From positions 42,278,377-42,342,376 of the forward strand of contig OZ034970.1 of assembly GCA_964030785.1 (NCBI GenBank): DNA of 64,000 bases, in the 5' to 3' direction. This document shows, piece by piece, positions 21,491 through 34,511 of this stretch. Positions within the stretch are counted from its first letter, which is position 1. Each line of letters starts with the position of its first letter. A program made the translations under genes and the position numbers. This DNA is from Siderastrea siderea. Taxonomy: Eukaryota; Cnidaria; Anthozoa; Scleractinia; Rhizangiidae. Under the pieces are notes generated by a model, which was not told the origin of the DNA, did not search any database, and saw only the letters and a list, made by a program, of their open reading frames with translations.

Positions 21491-21711
21491 AGGTTAACGA
21501 TCCCGTATTTTTACGTCGATCAACATACTAACCGGCGTGACGAAAGTGTGACTATGTGACAGTATTTTGACTATATTGTTGCTGGATGACGTAACATTTT
21601 CTGCTGGCTAAGCTTACTTTATGTTTCTTACTACTTTTTATTTATTCGCTGGTTTTCTGTAGCGAAGAAGTCGGGGTCAGAGTCACAATCAGAAACGTAG
21701 AGCGTTACGAG

Positions 21712-22005
21712 CTAGTGAAAATCAAACAACGGAGTCGTAAGCAAAGTTTCCGATTGCGCTTACGATTCCGTCGCTTTCGATCTAGTGAAAACCAGATTGT
21801 TGGAGTCGTAAGAAGAATTTTGTCCCCGGTGGGCCTGAGGACGAGCCCTGTAATTGGTTTATTCTTCTGCTTCTGCTTACGACTCTGCAAAGATCGTAAG
21901 TGACGGAGTCATACCGCGCAATCGGAAGAAAATGGAAACGTTCTGATTAATTTTTGCGACTCCGATTCCGTTGGCCTTACGACTCCGTTGTTTGATTTTC
22001 ACCAG
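21712..22005. mobile_element. MITE with 'aacggagtcgtaag' inverted ends
   Basis: The left end, 'gtgaaaatcaaacaacgg' continuing into 'agtcgtaag', is inverted at the right end as 'cttacgactccgttg' continuing into 'tttgattttcac'. Further copies of the 'cggagtcgtaag' motif occur inside in both directions. About 290 bp, non-coding. Confidence 0.75.
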
Positions 22006-22950
22006 CCTTAAGGCATATCTCATGACATAATGTTTAAATCCGGTTTGCTAACCCGGGAATCCCGCTGCATGAGTAAACAAGTTGACTCGGAATTCGTAAC
22101 GATGTTCGAAAAGATCCTTTCTAATAACCGTCCACGGACCGGGAGATCTCGTGGTTGTTGATGCTTTTTGCTTGTTGGTTGGTTAGTTTTTGGGTCTAAT
22201 TTCTAAGAGAAGAGTTTTGTATTTTATTTCAACAATGTTTCTCTCCGAAATTTTTTTGGTGGAGCCCGGAGCCCGAAGCCTTTCTCTACTTGTAGTCCAG
22301 ACACAAATGCTGATTCTGGACAAAAAAAACCCTGGGGTGGAGCGATGGTACTCTAGAGCCGCGAATTTTCCGTCTTGTAGCCCTGAGGCCCTCCGTTTTT
22401 TTTTTAGGTGGGAGCCCTGGAACCCCTTTTGGGACTCCTTTGGAACCCCTTTGGGACCCTCGTAAATCAACAGTGATCGATAACTTTCTTTCTTTTGTCA
22501 GTCTCTCTTCTCAGGCGTTTTTCACGTATAAATCTCGGTTTTTCATTACTAGTAGCTCTTGTTGGGCTGACAATCGAAAGCATCTTATTCTTTGCCACTC
22601 ACTCTTAAGTTTAAACCTATTATGAATTTTAACTGGATGACGGATGTAAATATCAGAAGGAGCTTGTTACGTTACAACAGGCTTCATGACAGTCTGTGGA
22701 GTGTACCTTTTATTCGATTCTACGCCTCTATATACGAATCGATAAATTTAAGGAATCTGAAACTGCTCGGAAAAACCATATTGTTAGCCCAGACCATCGA
22801 CGACGAGCTAAATGCAGCTCTAATATATAGATTTAACCAAGTCTAAAAGCGGAGCCTCTCTTTTATTGCTGGAACTTATTTATTTTTTAAAAGTAATTAC
22901 CATTAAAAAAAGGAAGAAAAGAAAGGAAAAGAATGAAAAAAAAAACTGTG
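22006..22950. other. Intergenic with a short 'ggaacccctttgggac' repeat
   Basis: Near 22415-22460 the phrase 'ggaacccctttgggac' is repeated with variation in tandem, giving ORFs on both strands that are artefacts. No gene is supported. Confidence 0.4.
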
Positions 22951-22954
22951 CTCC

Positions 22955-23025
22955 ATTGTGGATCCGAACCCCAGTCGCCCTAATGTTAGGGGATCGCTTT
23001 AACCACTCGACCAGCCTGCCACTAC
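22955..23025 (-). repeat. tRNA-like repeat (SINE head or tRNA pseudogene)
   Basis: On the minus strand an A-box-like 'tggtcgagtggttaaa' is followed by 'gcgatcccctaacattaggg' and a B-box-like 'ggggttcggatcc'. The middle stem closes on a four-base loop rather than a normal seven-base anticodon loop, and the acceptor ends do not pair, so a working tRNA is unlikely. Confidence 0.5.
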
Positions 23026-23429
23026 GTTCATTGATGTACTTAAACGGCTGTTTATTGATCGCAGTTCCGTCGACTAAAGAGGTGGTTGTTTTCCTGGGAA
23101 ACTGTGTTCGGACCGCCGCTAAAACCTTGGCTGTGGACAGAAAAAAACTAGGCATTAGGTCTGCTATATTTTGGATCTGGACCGCTGCGAAATACTGCGA
23201 ACTCAAGCGTTGTGCCGACCCAATTCGAAGCACGGAACCGACATTAAAGATGAAGTCTTAGTAACTTGAACTTTTTGCTTTCCTAAAAAGACAACTGAGT
23301 ACTCTGTTGAACTGTTTCTTTCCATTTATAGTTATTTGATATTTTTTTCTCAAGTTCTAAACTTCACTTCTGTCCAACTGAATCGTTTTGCTAAACAAGC
23401 TAAGCTTTTAAAAAACCTCTTTTTCAAAA

Positions 23430-23690
23430 GCGACGCTGGTCGTGCGATTTCCCGCCAAGAAAAACGCCGGTTGCCCAAAAGCACCGCGCAATTTCCCGCC
23501 AAGAAAAGATGGTATACTCCACCTCCCGTCGGGTTGTTTTGGGACTCTCCTCCTTCTCCCCCAGAGTCCGTACGGGCGGACGTACGCTGACGTCACAACC
23601 AAAATTTCTCGGATCGATAGGTTACCAAATTTGCTTAGCAATGGTGCTCTGCTGGCGGGCTTCGACGGCGGGCTCCGCTAATAAGCCATT
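23430..23690. repeat. Probable dispersed coral-type repeat
   Basis: GC-richer than its surroundings, with 'atttcccgccaagaaaa' twice in tandem (about 23450 and 23490), 'gctgacgtcacaacc' and a 'gctctgctggcgggcttcg' end. The text resembles repeats I recall from coral genomes. No second copy lies in this window, so it is a low-confidence call. Confidence 0.35.
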
Positions 23691-25589
23691 CATTATTTTT
23701 CATAAGAAACTGACGCAATCAAAATTAGATATAATTATACCATGAGCTATAGGCAACATGTAATTCGAGTTCTCACCGAACATAATAAAAACGAAGAAAG
23801 AAACAAAGACAAAGAAAAGAAAACAAGAAGTCTGAAAGTTGGTCTGCAACTCCGCCCAGTACGGAATAAGGTTACATTTTCTCCCGACGCCGTCACTATA
23901 AAGTTGTAATGTATCAAAGTGTAGTTTATTTTTGTTTTGCAGTCCATGTCTCCTTCTTCTCTATTTTTTGTCCAGGAGCAGTAGAACCCGAGCATTAAGT
24001 TTTGTTGATCAAAATAGAAATTCTTACTCATCCTGAAGCTTTGTGAGAGCGATATTATAACAATTCTAGTTCTGCGACAAAATGCTTGACTGGTCGCTTT
24101 TTCAACCAAAAAATGCTTACAAGATCATGACAAATTCTTTTAGTGCATCAACATATTTTATTTCAAACGACGGAAATCGACCATACAATAGAGTTAGATG
24201 AAAATACACATCTTTCCAGGCTAAAACAAACACAACAAACAACAAACAACAAAACAGACAAAAAAAGGCAAACAGGCAAACAACTAAACGGAGCGCTCTC
24301 AAAGGTGAAAAACCAACATCGGCAGCGTCAAATATATTTTTCCTTGGGTTGTCGCAAGAAAGTATCCCAGGTCGCAGGTGTTTTTCTTCATTACATGCTC
24401 TTCGTTGTTTTTTTAAATATAAATACTTAGCGCAAAATCAGCATATAATGTGAAAAGTTCACAGATCGAATTTTGGTAATCAATGCCGGAAAGAAATATC
24501 GAAGCAATACTAAGGCAGCTTTCTTCTTTAATTTATTTTCAAAAGCTTAATGATTGAAAGATAAATATGTTTGAATATACTGACTTTGATGTCAATAAAG
24601 GCGACGAACTCAGATATATAGGGTTGTTGCCTCATAGAGATTTCGGGCTGTTTCGTACGTACGAGTCCTGGAAAACAGAAAAAATATCTTGCCACCCATG
24701 AATCGCAAGAGCGATTTATCGTAACTTAAAAGCAACACAAAAACTAACAAGGGAATAATTTCATTCACGTTATCAAAGCAATTGTCAGTTTAACTTTTTA
24801 CTTATCCATGCAGTCGTCAAACATTACAGAAATAACACTTTCAGAATTTACATGCCGGTCGATAGATCTACAATCAGTGTCACTTCGTTGGGACACCGTC
24901 GGTACAATAGTGTCTCCCTCCTTCTCCCACTAGGCAATGTTGTAAAAACCTTTCTTAACCAAATAGATGAGGACAAGCGCTCACAACACTATGCAACATT
25001 AAACAGGGGTAGGCGGGGAGGGTGTTCCAACGACTTGTGTCACTGACTGTAGCTTGAACAGGGGCAAGGAGAAGTAAAAACGCCCTGATATTTGGTACAG
25101 GCTTATAGATTACCTGACTTTCGGAGATAAAAACTCAGTCGTTTTAATTTCCAATCGTTTTAATTTTCACGGAAACAAAAGCCCAATCCCAACTTTCGTG
25201 TAGTGTCAAAAGGTTCAAATTTCGTCATACTGCGATGATGCTGATGATAACGTTCGCAGAGGTTGTTGAAATATCATCCAATGTCACTATCAAGAAACCT
25301 TCTCAGCTGGACTACACTCACCTGTCATGACTCCCCGGCCACCCGATCGAACATAGACAATCTACTTATGAATTTTCATACTTATATACAATAATTTGGT
25401 TGGATTTTAAAGATTGAAATTTTGTTGGCTTTTAAAGCTAAGCAGTAAAATCATAAAATGACAGACGAATCGAGCTGGTTTGTGGGCTAAAAGCTACACC
25501 ACCATTCTACAGATTTTGATTTTGAAGTGTAGCTCCGGGCCCGAAACGTTACCGGGACTTTAACCCGAGAAACGGGCCCCAGGAATGCA
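23691..25589. other. Intergenic, no supported gene
   Basis: Short ORFs only, none with a family signature. An AAACAAAC-type tract lies near 24230-24270. Confidence 0.4.
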
Positions 25590-28500
25590 ACAGAAACATC
25601 ACCATCATTCTAGACCTGTGCTCGCTTACCGTCAAAAAACTGTTTACTATGCTGATGAAATTGTCTGGACATCCCTAGACTTGCCTGGGCATCCAAACTT
25701 TTTCATAATTTTCCACAGGCCCTGAAGACCACCAGCATCAGATGCCTCTTAACTAATTGTATCAAAAGTAGTGCGAAGATCACAATTATGTTCCTGCGAT
25801 GTTTCCTGGAGAAAGTAAGCGGCACTTATCAGGTGAACTGTGCCCTATGCCTTTAAGGCTACAACGGCTCTCTAGAAGGTACATAGGCATGCTCAAGTTG
25901 AGAGATTAGGTGATTCCGCAGCATATGAACAAGACTTTCTTCAACAATAGGCAACATTGAAAGATCCCATGGCGAATGTCACGGGGGTATTTGACGACGA
26001 CCCTTTCACTTGTACAACTACCGACTTGTTTCTCGATTAAACGCGGCGGGCCACGAGTTAACGCAAGGTTCAAATAAACGCTGCGTCTACATGGTCAAAC
26101 TTGAAGGAAAAAAACACATACACACACACGCCCGATAATTACAAAAGGTTCACGAAGCACTAAAGTACATTAGTTCAATTTATTTTGGTTATCCCAATTA
26201 GAGGAAGGTAGCGCATTGCACTTTACGTTATACTGAAGTTTAATGAGTACCCAATTCTCCCGCCTTGTTTTGAATTTTGTCGACTACAGGCGTCATCGCT
26301 GACATTTCATTCCTTTTTGTCTTACGTTTTTGCTAGCAATTATTTAACTTAAAGTAGTGAAGACCAAAGAATTTAACGCCGTCAAAAACGCTAAAAATAC
26401 CAAAATTGTAATGAACCCTGCCCACCCCCCCAAAAAAGACGGTTTCAATTGACCACCGAGTTTTTAATAAAGGCCCCTAACGTTTAATCGAGAAAATACG
26501 GTAAACGGTAGAGGTGTCTTTCAGCTCATAAGGCGTCACTTCTGGATGCAGTCCTCCCGGTGTGTAACCTGCGATCGGGCTTTGTATTCGTTTCGCTTGG
26601 TGAAACACGTAAGAGAATATGAGAGCGATGCTAAAGGCATGGTAAGACGAGAAATAGGTGGGCGGCACTCTTAACCTGTGATAAAATAGCGTAGATTGCG
26701 GACCTTGCAGAAGTGCTCTGCCCACCTCCTTAGTTTCTGGATCTTAACAATTAGTAACGTTGAATCATCCGCCTCTAAGAGTGGGAGTGCTTCTCACGAC
26801 GGTTTTGGGTTTGATACAGTGTCTCGCTGCATCAAAGAAATGGCTCAAATCCCTTTTCTTTTAAAAGCCAGAGATCTAGATCTGTCTCAGTTGTAAATAT
26901 TGACAAAAAAAGAACAATAATACGATATCAACAGAACAAATTTTAAAGCCTAAAGGCAGTATTAATTTAGTAAATGTAAAAATCAGGTATTTGATGAAGA
27001 AGATTTAATTATTTTGCATTGTTGGAAATTGTAATAAGAAGTTCATTTTGTCATACAGTTAACCGTTTGTGGATACAACTACAATTCACACAACGATATT
27101 TATGTCCCACTGACGGGGGATTGGTATTTCGATGAGTGGTGAGATGTCGACGAAAAGCTGGCTTGCAGCTGAAGCTGACTATAATTAATTATTTTGAAAT
27201 ATTGGCAAGTTTAACACATACAAGTACCAACATCACGGTACATCCAGTGTCACGAACATGCTTAAGCAATGATACAAAGCAACTTTCAACCGTTTTGTGA
27301 CATGTACGAAATGCTAAAATTTTCAGCAGAAAAAGGATGGGCTAATTATCCAGAACCCTCCTTTCAAATATGTTGCCAGTCACTGCAATGTTTCGACCAT
27401 CATATGAAAACACACGTTCATTGAAATGCACTGTTTCTTGCTAGCGGCTGCTTGACTCCATTGTAGATGACCTTATGAGATAACTTTGACAGCTCTCTCA
27501 GTTACATTTGAAAAAAAAAGCTTCTAAAAAAATCAGTTTTATTTTTAAAAAATGCTTGATATTTGAAGCAAAGAATTGTAGGTGCAGAAGCTTATAAACT
27601 AATATTATTCAAAATTTTATAACAGATATTTAACAATTATCCTGCGAAATCGCCCGGAATATCACCTGATACTTAGCCGACGAGGCCGTAGGCCGAGTTG
27701 GCTAAATCAGGGGATATTCCGCAAGATTGAGCAGGATAATTGTTTTATTATTCAACAAATTCCCATCGACTACTATTTTCAGAAAGAGAAAAACTATGGC
27801 TCTATGATAAAAACGCTAAAAGCTAGCAACACATAATGCTTAATAAATATCCAAACAGAACTTCAAGAAATCGAAGTTTACTACCGTTCACTTAAAAAGA
27901 CTTATTTACAAGCTCATGTTTGGAAATGACAAGACAAAGGAAAAAAATATTGCTACCTTACCGAGAATAAGCCTCTTCCTGTGAATTAAAATCTTTTAAA
28001 CTTTAGTCTTTACAACTTTCCGTGAGTAAGTGTGATGCTTCGTTCGCAATAGCATTCTCTTGGTTGAGTTCTCACTATGAAAATTCCATGTCAAGCTCTG
28101 GATATCTTTGTGAGCTGAAGCAAATACTTGTTGACATTTTGAGAGCATTTAATCGTGGAAAGTTTCTTCCAGTGAGTTAAAATTTACGGAGAACACTGCT
28201 AAAACTGCCTCGCTTTTCAACATGGCCGCCAAACAAGCAATGAAAGAAAATCTGCAGTGCACTTCCAAATATGGTCATTTACGTATATCGCAGAATATCT
28301 GTCATGTACGGATGACAGATATTGAGGGCTTCCTTACCATATATGGGCATAGTGACAATTTGTTGAATAATAAATTGCAATAGACGCAAGTGCTCTTTAT
28401 CTTTCTCTAGCGGCTGCCAAGGTGCTTAATCTCTTTGCTTTGAAAGATGTTCGACTGACAATATTTTCTTCACCACGTTTTTTCGCACTCGAACGTATAA

Positions 28501-28960
28501 AAATTTATTGTCATGATTTTCATATTTTGAAGTAGATTTTGTGAAACAACCAAATATTGCGAAAAAGTGTTCGGATGATTGGTCTCAGTGTAGGAATTCT
28601 TCCGTACGTTGCAAGTTAGACTACGTTGCATACCACTATCTTTCACTAACAGAGCAAAAGGGAAATATAATCCCTGGCCAAACGGAGTCGCAAGTCTTCG
28701 CAACTTTGGAAATGGTAACCTCACCACTACTTGCGTACCTGCGGACTCACAGGTAGCCAAAAGTCAGAGGCAATTTGTCATCCCATTGCAGCCTTGGTGG
28801 CCAAACTGAATAAAATAATACTGAGACCGACCACTGTCAAGCTGCCTTGGTTGGTTGAGCGTTGGGAAATGTGCACATTTTGAGCTTGTATTTGAACTTG
28901 ATCAAAGTGAACGCAAGTCATCACAAGTACACGTGAGTCCTGATGGCTAAATGGAATAGC
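25590..28960. repeat. Diverged copy of the duplicated GPCR flanking segment (unit 1)
   Basis: 25590-26000 matches 38380-38800 and 32040-32450 in scattered blocks ('catcaccatc', 'aagttgagagatta', a 'gaatgtcacggg' phrase). 26690-26980 matches 38800-39130. 28540-28960 matches 35160-35610, the sequence just downstream of the next receptor copy. The order of blocks is the same in all three units, so this is an old, heavily mutated copy of the same tandem unit. No protein is supported in it. Confidence 0.6.
27645..27755 (+). repeat. Hairpin repeat H, full hairpin
   Basis: It starts 'taacaattatcctgcg' and folds on 'cgacgaggccgtaggccgag' with arms 'cctgatacttagc' and 'gctaaatcagg', closing with 'aggataattgttttatta'. 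It has the same plan as the start of the 33126-34511 insertion, so it is probably a terminus of the same non-autonomous family. Confidence 0.65.
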
Positions 28961-29029
28961 AAGTAGAACGCACGTTTCCAGCTTGCGTCCACTTCCGACT
29001 CGGTGGGTTCAGGTTCTTTATACGATAGT

Positions 29030-30024
29030 CACGATTCTTCTTCGTCAGACAATTGTATTCACTTCTTCTCTCCACGACGAACGGTTCTCCAACCGTTTGT
29101 GCGCGGTAGTGGTTGCAGCGAAGCACCTTCAGGTATTCGTCTTGAAAGTTGTTGTCTAACACACCGTATATTATACGATTCAAAGCGCTACTTACAGTGG
29201 CCGAAAACTGTCGGCTACGTAAGCTCCCCGAGGGAAGATCCAACTGCCATAAATTGTGGTCTATCAACAAAACAGGCGTCCAACAAAAATTGAAAACCAC
29301 CACTTTTACTAATACTTTATGACGTTAATTTCTTCAACGTTTACTATGCTCGTTCCATTTCCAGTGTTTAAAAAATTGTTGTTGTGACTGCGAACTGTTT
29401 TGAAGATTCCAAAATAGCAGAAAAATATGATGCAGATTGGAAGCCCGACGTTAACCGTCATCAAAAAGCTGTGAATGCACCGCTATCGATCTGGAGATAG
29501 GAGAAAAACTTGGACAGATGAAACACCATTTTGTGTCCACTAAAGATATAGGGCAAAGCAGCACACATCGAATAGAGCCATGACGCAAGAATCGTGATCC
29601 TGGTTTTTGCTTTGGTAAAGTATCGTCGGTACTTTACTGGGTTGACGGTTCGAAAAAACCTGTTTACTACCACCGAAGCTAATGTGTGGATAGAAACAGC
29701 AGCCAGAGCAATTGCTATGTACCCTTGGTACTGACAAATTGCATCGTTAAAAGACCACTCTGATGTTGCCAATTTTGGAAGAGCTAAAGGACAGGATGAG
29801 AGAGCTCCTAAACAGAAATCTGATATAGTAAGAGATGCTACAAACATGTTCGGAATTGTCCGCATCCGACGGTTTAAAGCAATAATTAAGAGAGTTATAA
29901 GGTTTCTAACAAACAAAAAGACTAAAAGAAAGGCGAGAAATCCTGATTCAAGGATGGCTCTCGCTTTGCTTCTTGACTGAAATTCTCTCAACATTTCTGT
30001 CAATTGCTTCTCTGTAGAATCCAT
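29030..30024 (-). pseudogene. GPCR copy A, frameshifted class A receptor pseudogene
   Basis: The ATG at 30024 starts MDSTEKQLTEML, and TM1 to TM4 are readable to the second extracellular loop. In the run before TM5 one T is missing compared with copies B and C, shifting the frame at about 29460. TM5 has further damage. TM6 and TM7 reappear in another frame (CWTPVLLID near 29265, then a short deletion, and NRIIYGVL in place of NPxxY). The normal stop is also lost, so the frame runs on. NRY has become NRF. Clearly not functional as read. Confidence 0.85.
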
Positions 30025-30539
30025 TTTCCATTGCATAAATCACCAACCTGCCGCCCGTGCAATAAAAGCGTAATTCACCTGCGTTACCCTCACACAGTTC
30101 ACTTCTATTGTCTTTGGAGACTAAGCGGATAACAATACGCAGCTTTATTGTATTTATTGCAGGCCTCAACGCAATCCTAACAAAACCAGCATCATTGTTC
30201 AACATGTTTGTGGAGTTTTAATTTACTGTCCGTTAAAACAACCCGACAAAATTAGATTATCAATCAATTCAGCCCTTGAGTTCATTCAGAGGTTCACTTT
30301 AATATGTGGAAGGTTAAACTATCCACTATAAACTAGTTTAATGGCCTTAGCTCCCACGAGTCTCCTGTAGCTCAGTACAAAAACAGCTATATTTGCTCAG
30401 GGAAGTTAAAAAAAATGCTTACAAGGACTGCCGCCACACTTTCTAACTTTGCAGAATTTGTAACTGAATAGAGAAGACTAGATACATGTTGTAGCTACAT
30501 CGGAACGGCGATGACACTTGTGATCTCATTTGAAGTGCA

Positions 30540-31165
30540 GAAGCACAGGTTGCCAGCACACAGACGACGATGTTTTGTGATTCCCGGTATTGTCCGAATT
30601 CAGTTCGTCGATTTAAAAGCATTATAAATAAAGTCATTAACCTTCCAACAAACAGATGGGATAAGATTGGAGATTAGCCCATAGATGCCTGATTTCTATT
30701 AACAAGAATAGGCTCTTTGCATAACCGTGTCACGTGACCTTGTCAATCATAATAAATGGTCGTGGTTCGAAATAGATGGCTAAAATGGAAACAGCGTCAT
30801 GAAATTAGTAGGATTTCCAAGTTTGAGACTACTAATGTTAAGTGCAAGATTTAAGGACAGTTTCAAAGTCTGAAGATTTGTATGCTGGGTGGCAAAGCTT
30901 GCCACCCAGCAGCTTTTTTTCCCTATAAGTCTTGGTAATTTTTTGAACATTAAAATAACCGTAAAATGTCGCACTTCAAATCTTACTAATTTCATCATGC
31001 TCTTTCCATTTCTGATATCTATTTCGTACTATTACCATTTTTTATGATTGACAAGGTTACGTGACACAGTTATGCAAAGGACCTATCTCGAGCGGTTCTT
31101 GCGTTATTCCTTTAAATCTTCCAACAAATCTGTCAGTTGCTTGCCGGTGGAATCCTTTCTTATGT
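30540..31165 (-). pseudogene. GPCR copy A', relic split by a MITE
   Basis: On the minus strand, 31155-31100 reads DSTGKQLTDLLEDLKE with the start codon mutated (AGG for ATG). After the MITE the frame resumes near 30670 as HLFVGRLMTLFIMLLNRR, matching TM1 and the first intracellular loop of the other copies, then fades out. Everything from TM2 on is gone or unrecognisable. It lies just upstream of copy A. Confidence 0.7.
30708..31085. mobile_element. Foldback MITE inserted in GPCR copy A'
   Basis: The inverted ends carry 'ctttgcataac', then 'gtgtcacgt', then 'accttgtcaatcataa' on both sides, with inner arms around 'atgaaattagtaagattt'. The centre is the perfect palindrome 'gggtggcaaagcttgccacc'. 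About 375 bp, non-coding. It separates codons for the receptor N terminus from TM1. Confidence 0.75.
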
Positions 31166-32207
31166 GGTGAATCGCCCTTTTGAAACTTCAAACTGCACAA
31201 ATCTGTCTAATGGGCATCTTGCTGTGATATAATCGTCGTGATTGTTCCGCAGGTTTGGTTGGCTTTGTTTTCAGGTACAAGTATTTAATCGAGCTGTCAT
31301 ATGAGAAATTAAAAGGGCGCTTTCGTTCCACCAAACGTTTCCGTTTGAAACCAAAAAATCAGGCAGCGAATACTAGAACAGCATTTTCCGGTTTATTCCA
31401 CCGGGCAGGAAAAAAATCATTTGCCATGCCAGAGTTTTCTTCCTCAGCCGAAAGAACTCGGTCGATTTACGGCCAAAGACACCTGCTCAGTGTAGGAATG
31501 AACGAATGACACGGGATTCTCCGATTTTTTTGACTAGGCTTCCAGATTTTCCAGGAAAATGTCAACCCTCCGAGGTGCATCCAATGTTGAAAATTTGTGG
31601 TAGAATGCAAAGTGCCCAAAAGGTCTACTTCGCCCATAAAAGTAGAATGTATAAACGTCGATCACGCCCACAATGTGAAGGTGGGTTTATTTCATTTCCG
31701 ATTTTCCCAAGGACGACACTCAAGTTTTAGTAGCCACCGTAAATCCTATAGTACGTCCACCCCTCCTAAATGATGTTGCAGTCTTGGTGCCCAAACCAAA
31801 AAGAAAAAATTATACTGCGAACGACCTCTGTGGAGTTGCCTTGGTTGACCAAAGGATGAAAAACGTGCGCCATCTTGTCTTTGGACTTTGGGCTTCCTCA
31901 AAGTAAACGCAAGTCATTGCAACCTGCGTAAGCTGCAACAGAGACACCTGAGACCTGATGGCCAAATGAAGTCGCCAGTCAAAGCACGTTTGCAAAATTG
32001 TCTCTTCTTGCGTCTCGAATAGCTACAGTTCTCCAAGAATCCTCCTTATCCTGGAAGGCAACTGAGACAATGTTTAACCAAGTTGATGAACTCAAATGTC
32101 TTGACATCTATGGACTTGTGGGGACACTAAATCTAGATCTTTGCCTTATTTTCCAATAGCCCCTAACAGCTATCTGTGTGAAATGCCCCTTGACTACCTG
32201 CATCAAA

Positions 32208-32225
32208 GGGGGGGGGGGGGGGGGG
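32208..32225 (+). repeat. Poly-G run absent from the paralogous unit
   Basis: About 18 G follow 'catcaaa'. The same place in unit 3 (about 38568-38576) reads 'atcaaaaggggag', that is, four G. The run therefore changed length after the duplication. Confidence 0.85.
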
Positions 32226-33125
32226 AGGGGAGTGAAATATGTTCCTGTGACGTTCGCTGGAGCTACACTCGGCAATCATCATCTTATAACTGTTCCTTTG
32301 TATGTTCTAAAGCCACACTGGCTCCTCTGGAAGGTAGGCATGCTCAAGTTAAGAGATTAGTTGATTCAACTTGATTCAACAGCATACGCGTAAGGATTTC
32401 TCCAGCAATAGGCAACAGAAAGATCACATGGTGAATGTCACCTGTTATTTGAGGACGTCACTTAGCACCGCTGAATCATCCGACGCTAACAATGGGACGG
32501 TCGTGGGGTTGATACAGAGTCTTTACTGCTTCAGAAAAAAAAGGTTAGAATCTTTTTATCTCTCAGACTCCATACCACCAACGCCAATCTCGCTGGTTTT
32601 CACACCAAACCAGATGATCTTAATCTGTCTCAGTTGTGCCTACAGTTTGTGAATTAAAGCTCCCAAACATTCCACTGGACAGCAGTCCAGCTGACATAAT
32701 GTTGTAGGTGGTTTTTATTTTTATTTTATTTTATTTTATTTATACACGGAAAAATCATCAGTACAAATATGCTAAAAACTATTATAAAAAATATCCTAAT
32801 ATTATACGCTACGTTTATACAAAAGTCGACTGATTTACATGATTGCGGTGTGGGAGCCTAAAGAAGAAAAGTAAGCTTTCGCCTTCTTTTTGAAAACCCC
32901 AGGGAGTTACATTCTCTAAAAGCCTGTGGCAGACAATTCCATAAAGCAGCACCACTATAAGAGAAGCTGCGCTTCAGGTACTCTGTTCTAGGCTTAGGTA
33001 ATATAAGTTTGTTTGTCGACTTTCTGAAGCTTTTTATAAAAAACAAAAACAACAACAAAACAAAAATACGACATCAACAAAACAGAAGCCTCCAGCCAGT
33101 ATGAATTAACTTAAAAGTTAATAAT

Positions 33126-34511
33126 TAACAATTATTCTACGAGGGCGAGCTGGATATCAAATGATAGATAACCAACGAGGCGCGTAGCGCCGAGTCGGTT
33201 ATAATCGTTTGATATCCAGCAAGCCCGAGTAGAATAATTGTTTTATTAAAAACGTAACCATGACTGAATGAAAAAGGCGCCAAAACCTGGCGAAGTGTTG
33301 CAGTGTTTCATTGCAAAGCTGAATAAGTCAATGTGAACAAAGTAGCACAAGTTTTGGAAGAAATCCTCTAATTATTGGCTCTGAAATATGGTAAATGTTT
33401 GGTTTTTCCTGAAACATTGTTGTAATCATCGTTCAAAGCGGACTGAAGCCGTACAATTTCACCATATTAGCTGCTGGAGTTGAAACGGAACAACTTTGTT
33501 GTAATCTGTTCGCACAACGCAGAGTCGTCATGTGCGAGTTTGATCGAACTGAAGACAGAACTCATTTGAACTTGAAGAGGTAATTTCTTTGCAGCTCAGA
33601 AGCAAGATTCAGAAGATTACTGTTGCGAGGAACATTAGAATTCACCGTTATAGTTTGTTAAAGTGGTACTATAATAATGGTGTAATAATGGCGGACCATT
33701 AAAACGGAAAATTGCAGTTTAAATTAACGGTCTTCTTCTCAAAATTAAGGCTTATAATTTCGCTTGGGGAGTGTTTAATAAACATAGTTTCGAAATCCGA
33801 AGAAAAAATAAAAGTGATTTTTTGATCATAGTACCACTTTAAACGCAAAGCACAAAATGTAGTGGTTCTCGGTTTAGAGGTTGCGGACGGAATGGTAAAT
33901 TCAAACAACTGGAAAAGCGATTCAACTCTGTGTACATGGCATCCGTTTTCTACATTAGCGTTTGGGCCTGTTGGAACACGGAGATGCAACGAGTGCAGGT
34001 AAACCAATGTCAATTTTGCGTGTTAAAGCCGAAAAAAAATCTCACCCTTCGTTCCTTCTTGGTAGTTTGCAGCTGTAGTTTAGACTGCTTCATGATTTTC
34101 GCACCCGTCCACTCGCCATGAATGTGTGATAGTTTTTATTAAATGCTTCTGCCCATTTCACTGTGTTTTATTTTATGTCTTGTCTTGATATTTTGAAGTG
34201 GAAAGCCTTCCTGCTAAAAATTCTATTTCTGCACAGTTTCTTGAAACAATTTTGCCTTGTGTTAGACGACGCTGTTGGTGATGCTTGTTGGTGACGCTGT
34301 TGGAATTTCTGCTTAATTTAAATTCCCTGTCAAGTGATGTTTCTCGTCCATTTTTCTTGCCGGGTTGCTCGCGAAGAACTTTCAGCTCACTTTGTCATTT
34401 TGTTGTTGAATGTTCATTGACCATATTTGGTCGCAGCAGGTATATGAGCTGATAGCCTAGCTCCGTTCAGCCAATCAAAATGCTAGAAATCCAATATACC
34501 TAGTCCAGTTT
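33126..34511 (+). mobile_element. 1386-bp insertion with 8-bp TTAATAAT duplication
   Basis: Unit 3 shows the empty site near 39150 ('aaaagttaataatcagag'). In unit 2 the 8-mer TTAATAAT is present at both borders (33118-33125 and 34512-34519). The element begins with the hairpin repeat H (33126-33245, loop 'gaggcgcgtagcgccgag') and has no matching inverted right end. Its inner parts recur at 51061-51395 and 52640-52930. No recognised protein. A small MITE is nested at 33658-33842. Confidence 0.85.
33658..33842. mobile_element. Nested 185-bp MITE with TTAA ends
   Basis: The left end, TTAA then 'agtggtactat', is mirrored by 'atagtaccact' then TTAA. It lies entirely inside the 33126-34511 insertion, so it is the younger of the two or arrived with it. 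Confidence 0.7.

Noticed and set aside
22955..23025. Functional tRNA gene on the minus strand
   Set aside because: The anticodon arm closes on a four-base loop and the acceptor ends do not pair. Called as a repeat instead.
22866..23261. 131-codon plus-strand ORF
   Set aside because: It crosses the tRNA-like repeat and an A-rich tract, and a similar-length ORF lies on the other strand.
25541..25580. GC-rich hairpin as a terminator or riboswitch
   Set aside because: In a eukaryotic repeat-rich setting there is no gene context to support a regulatory call.
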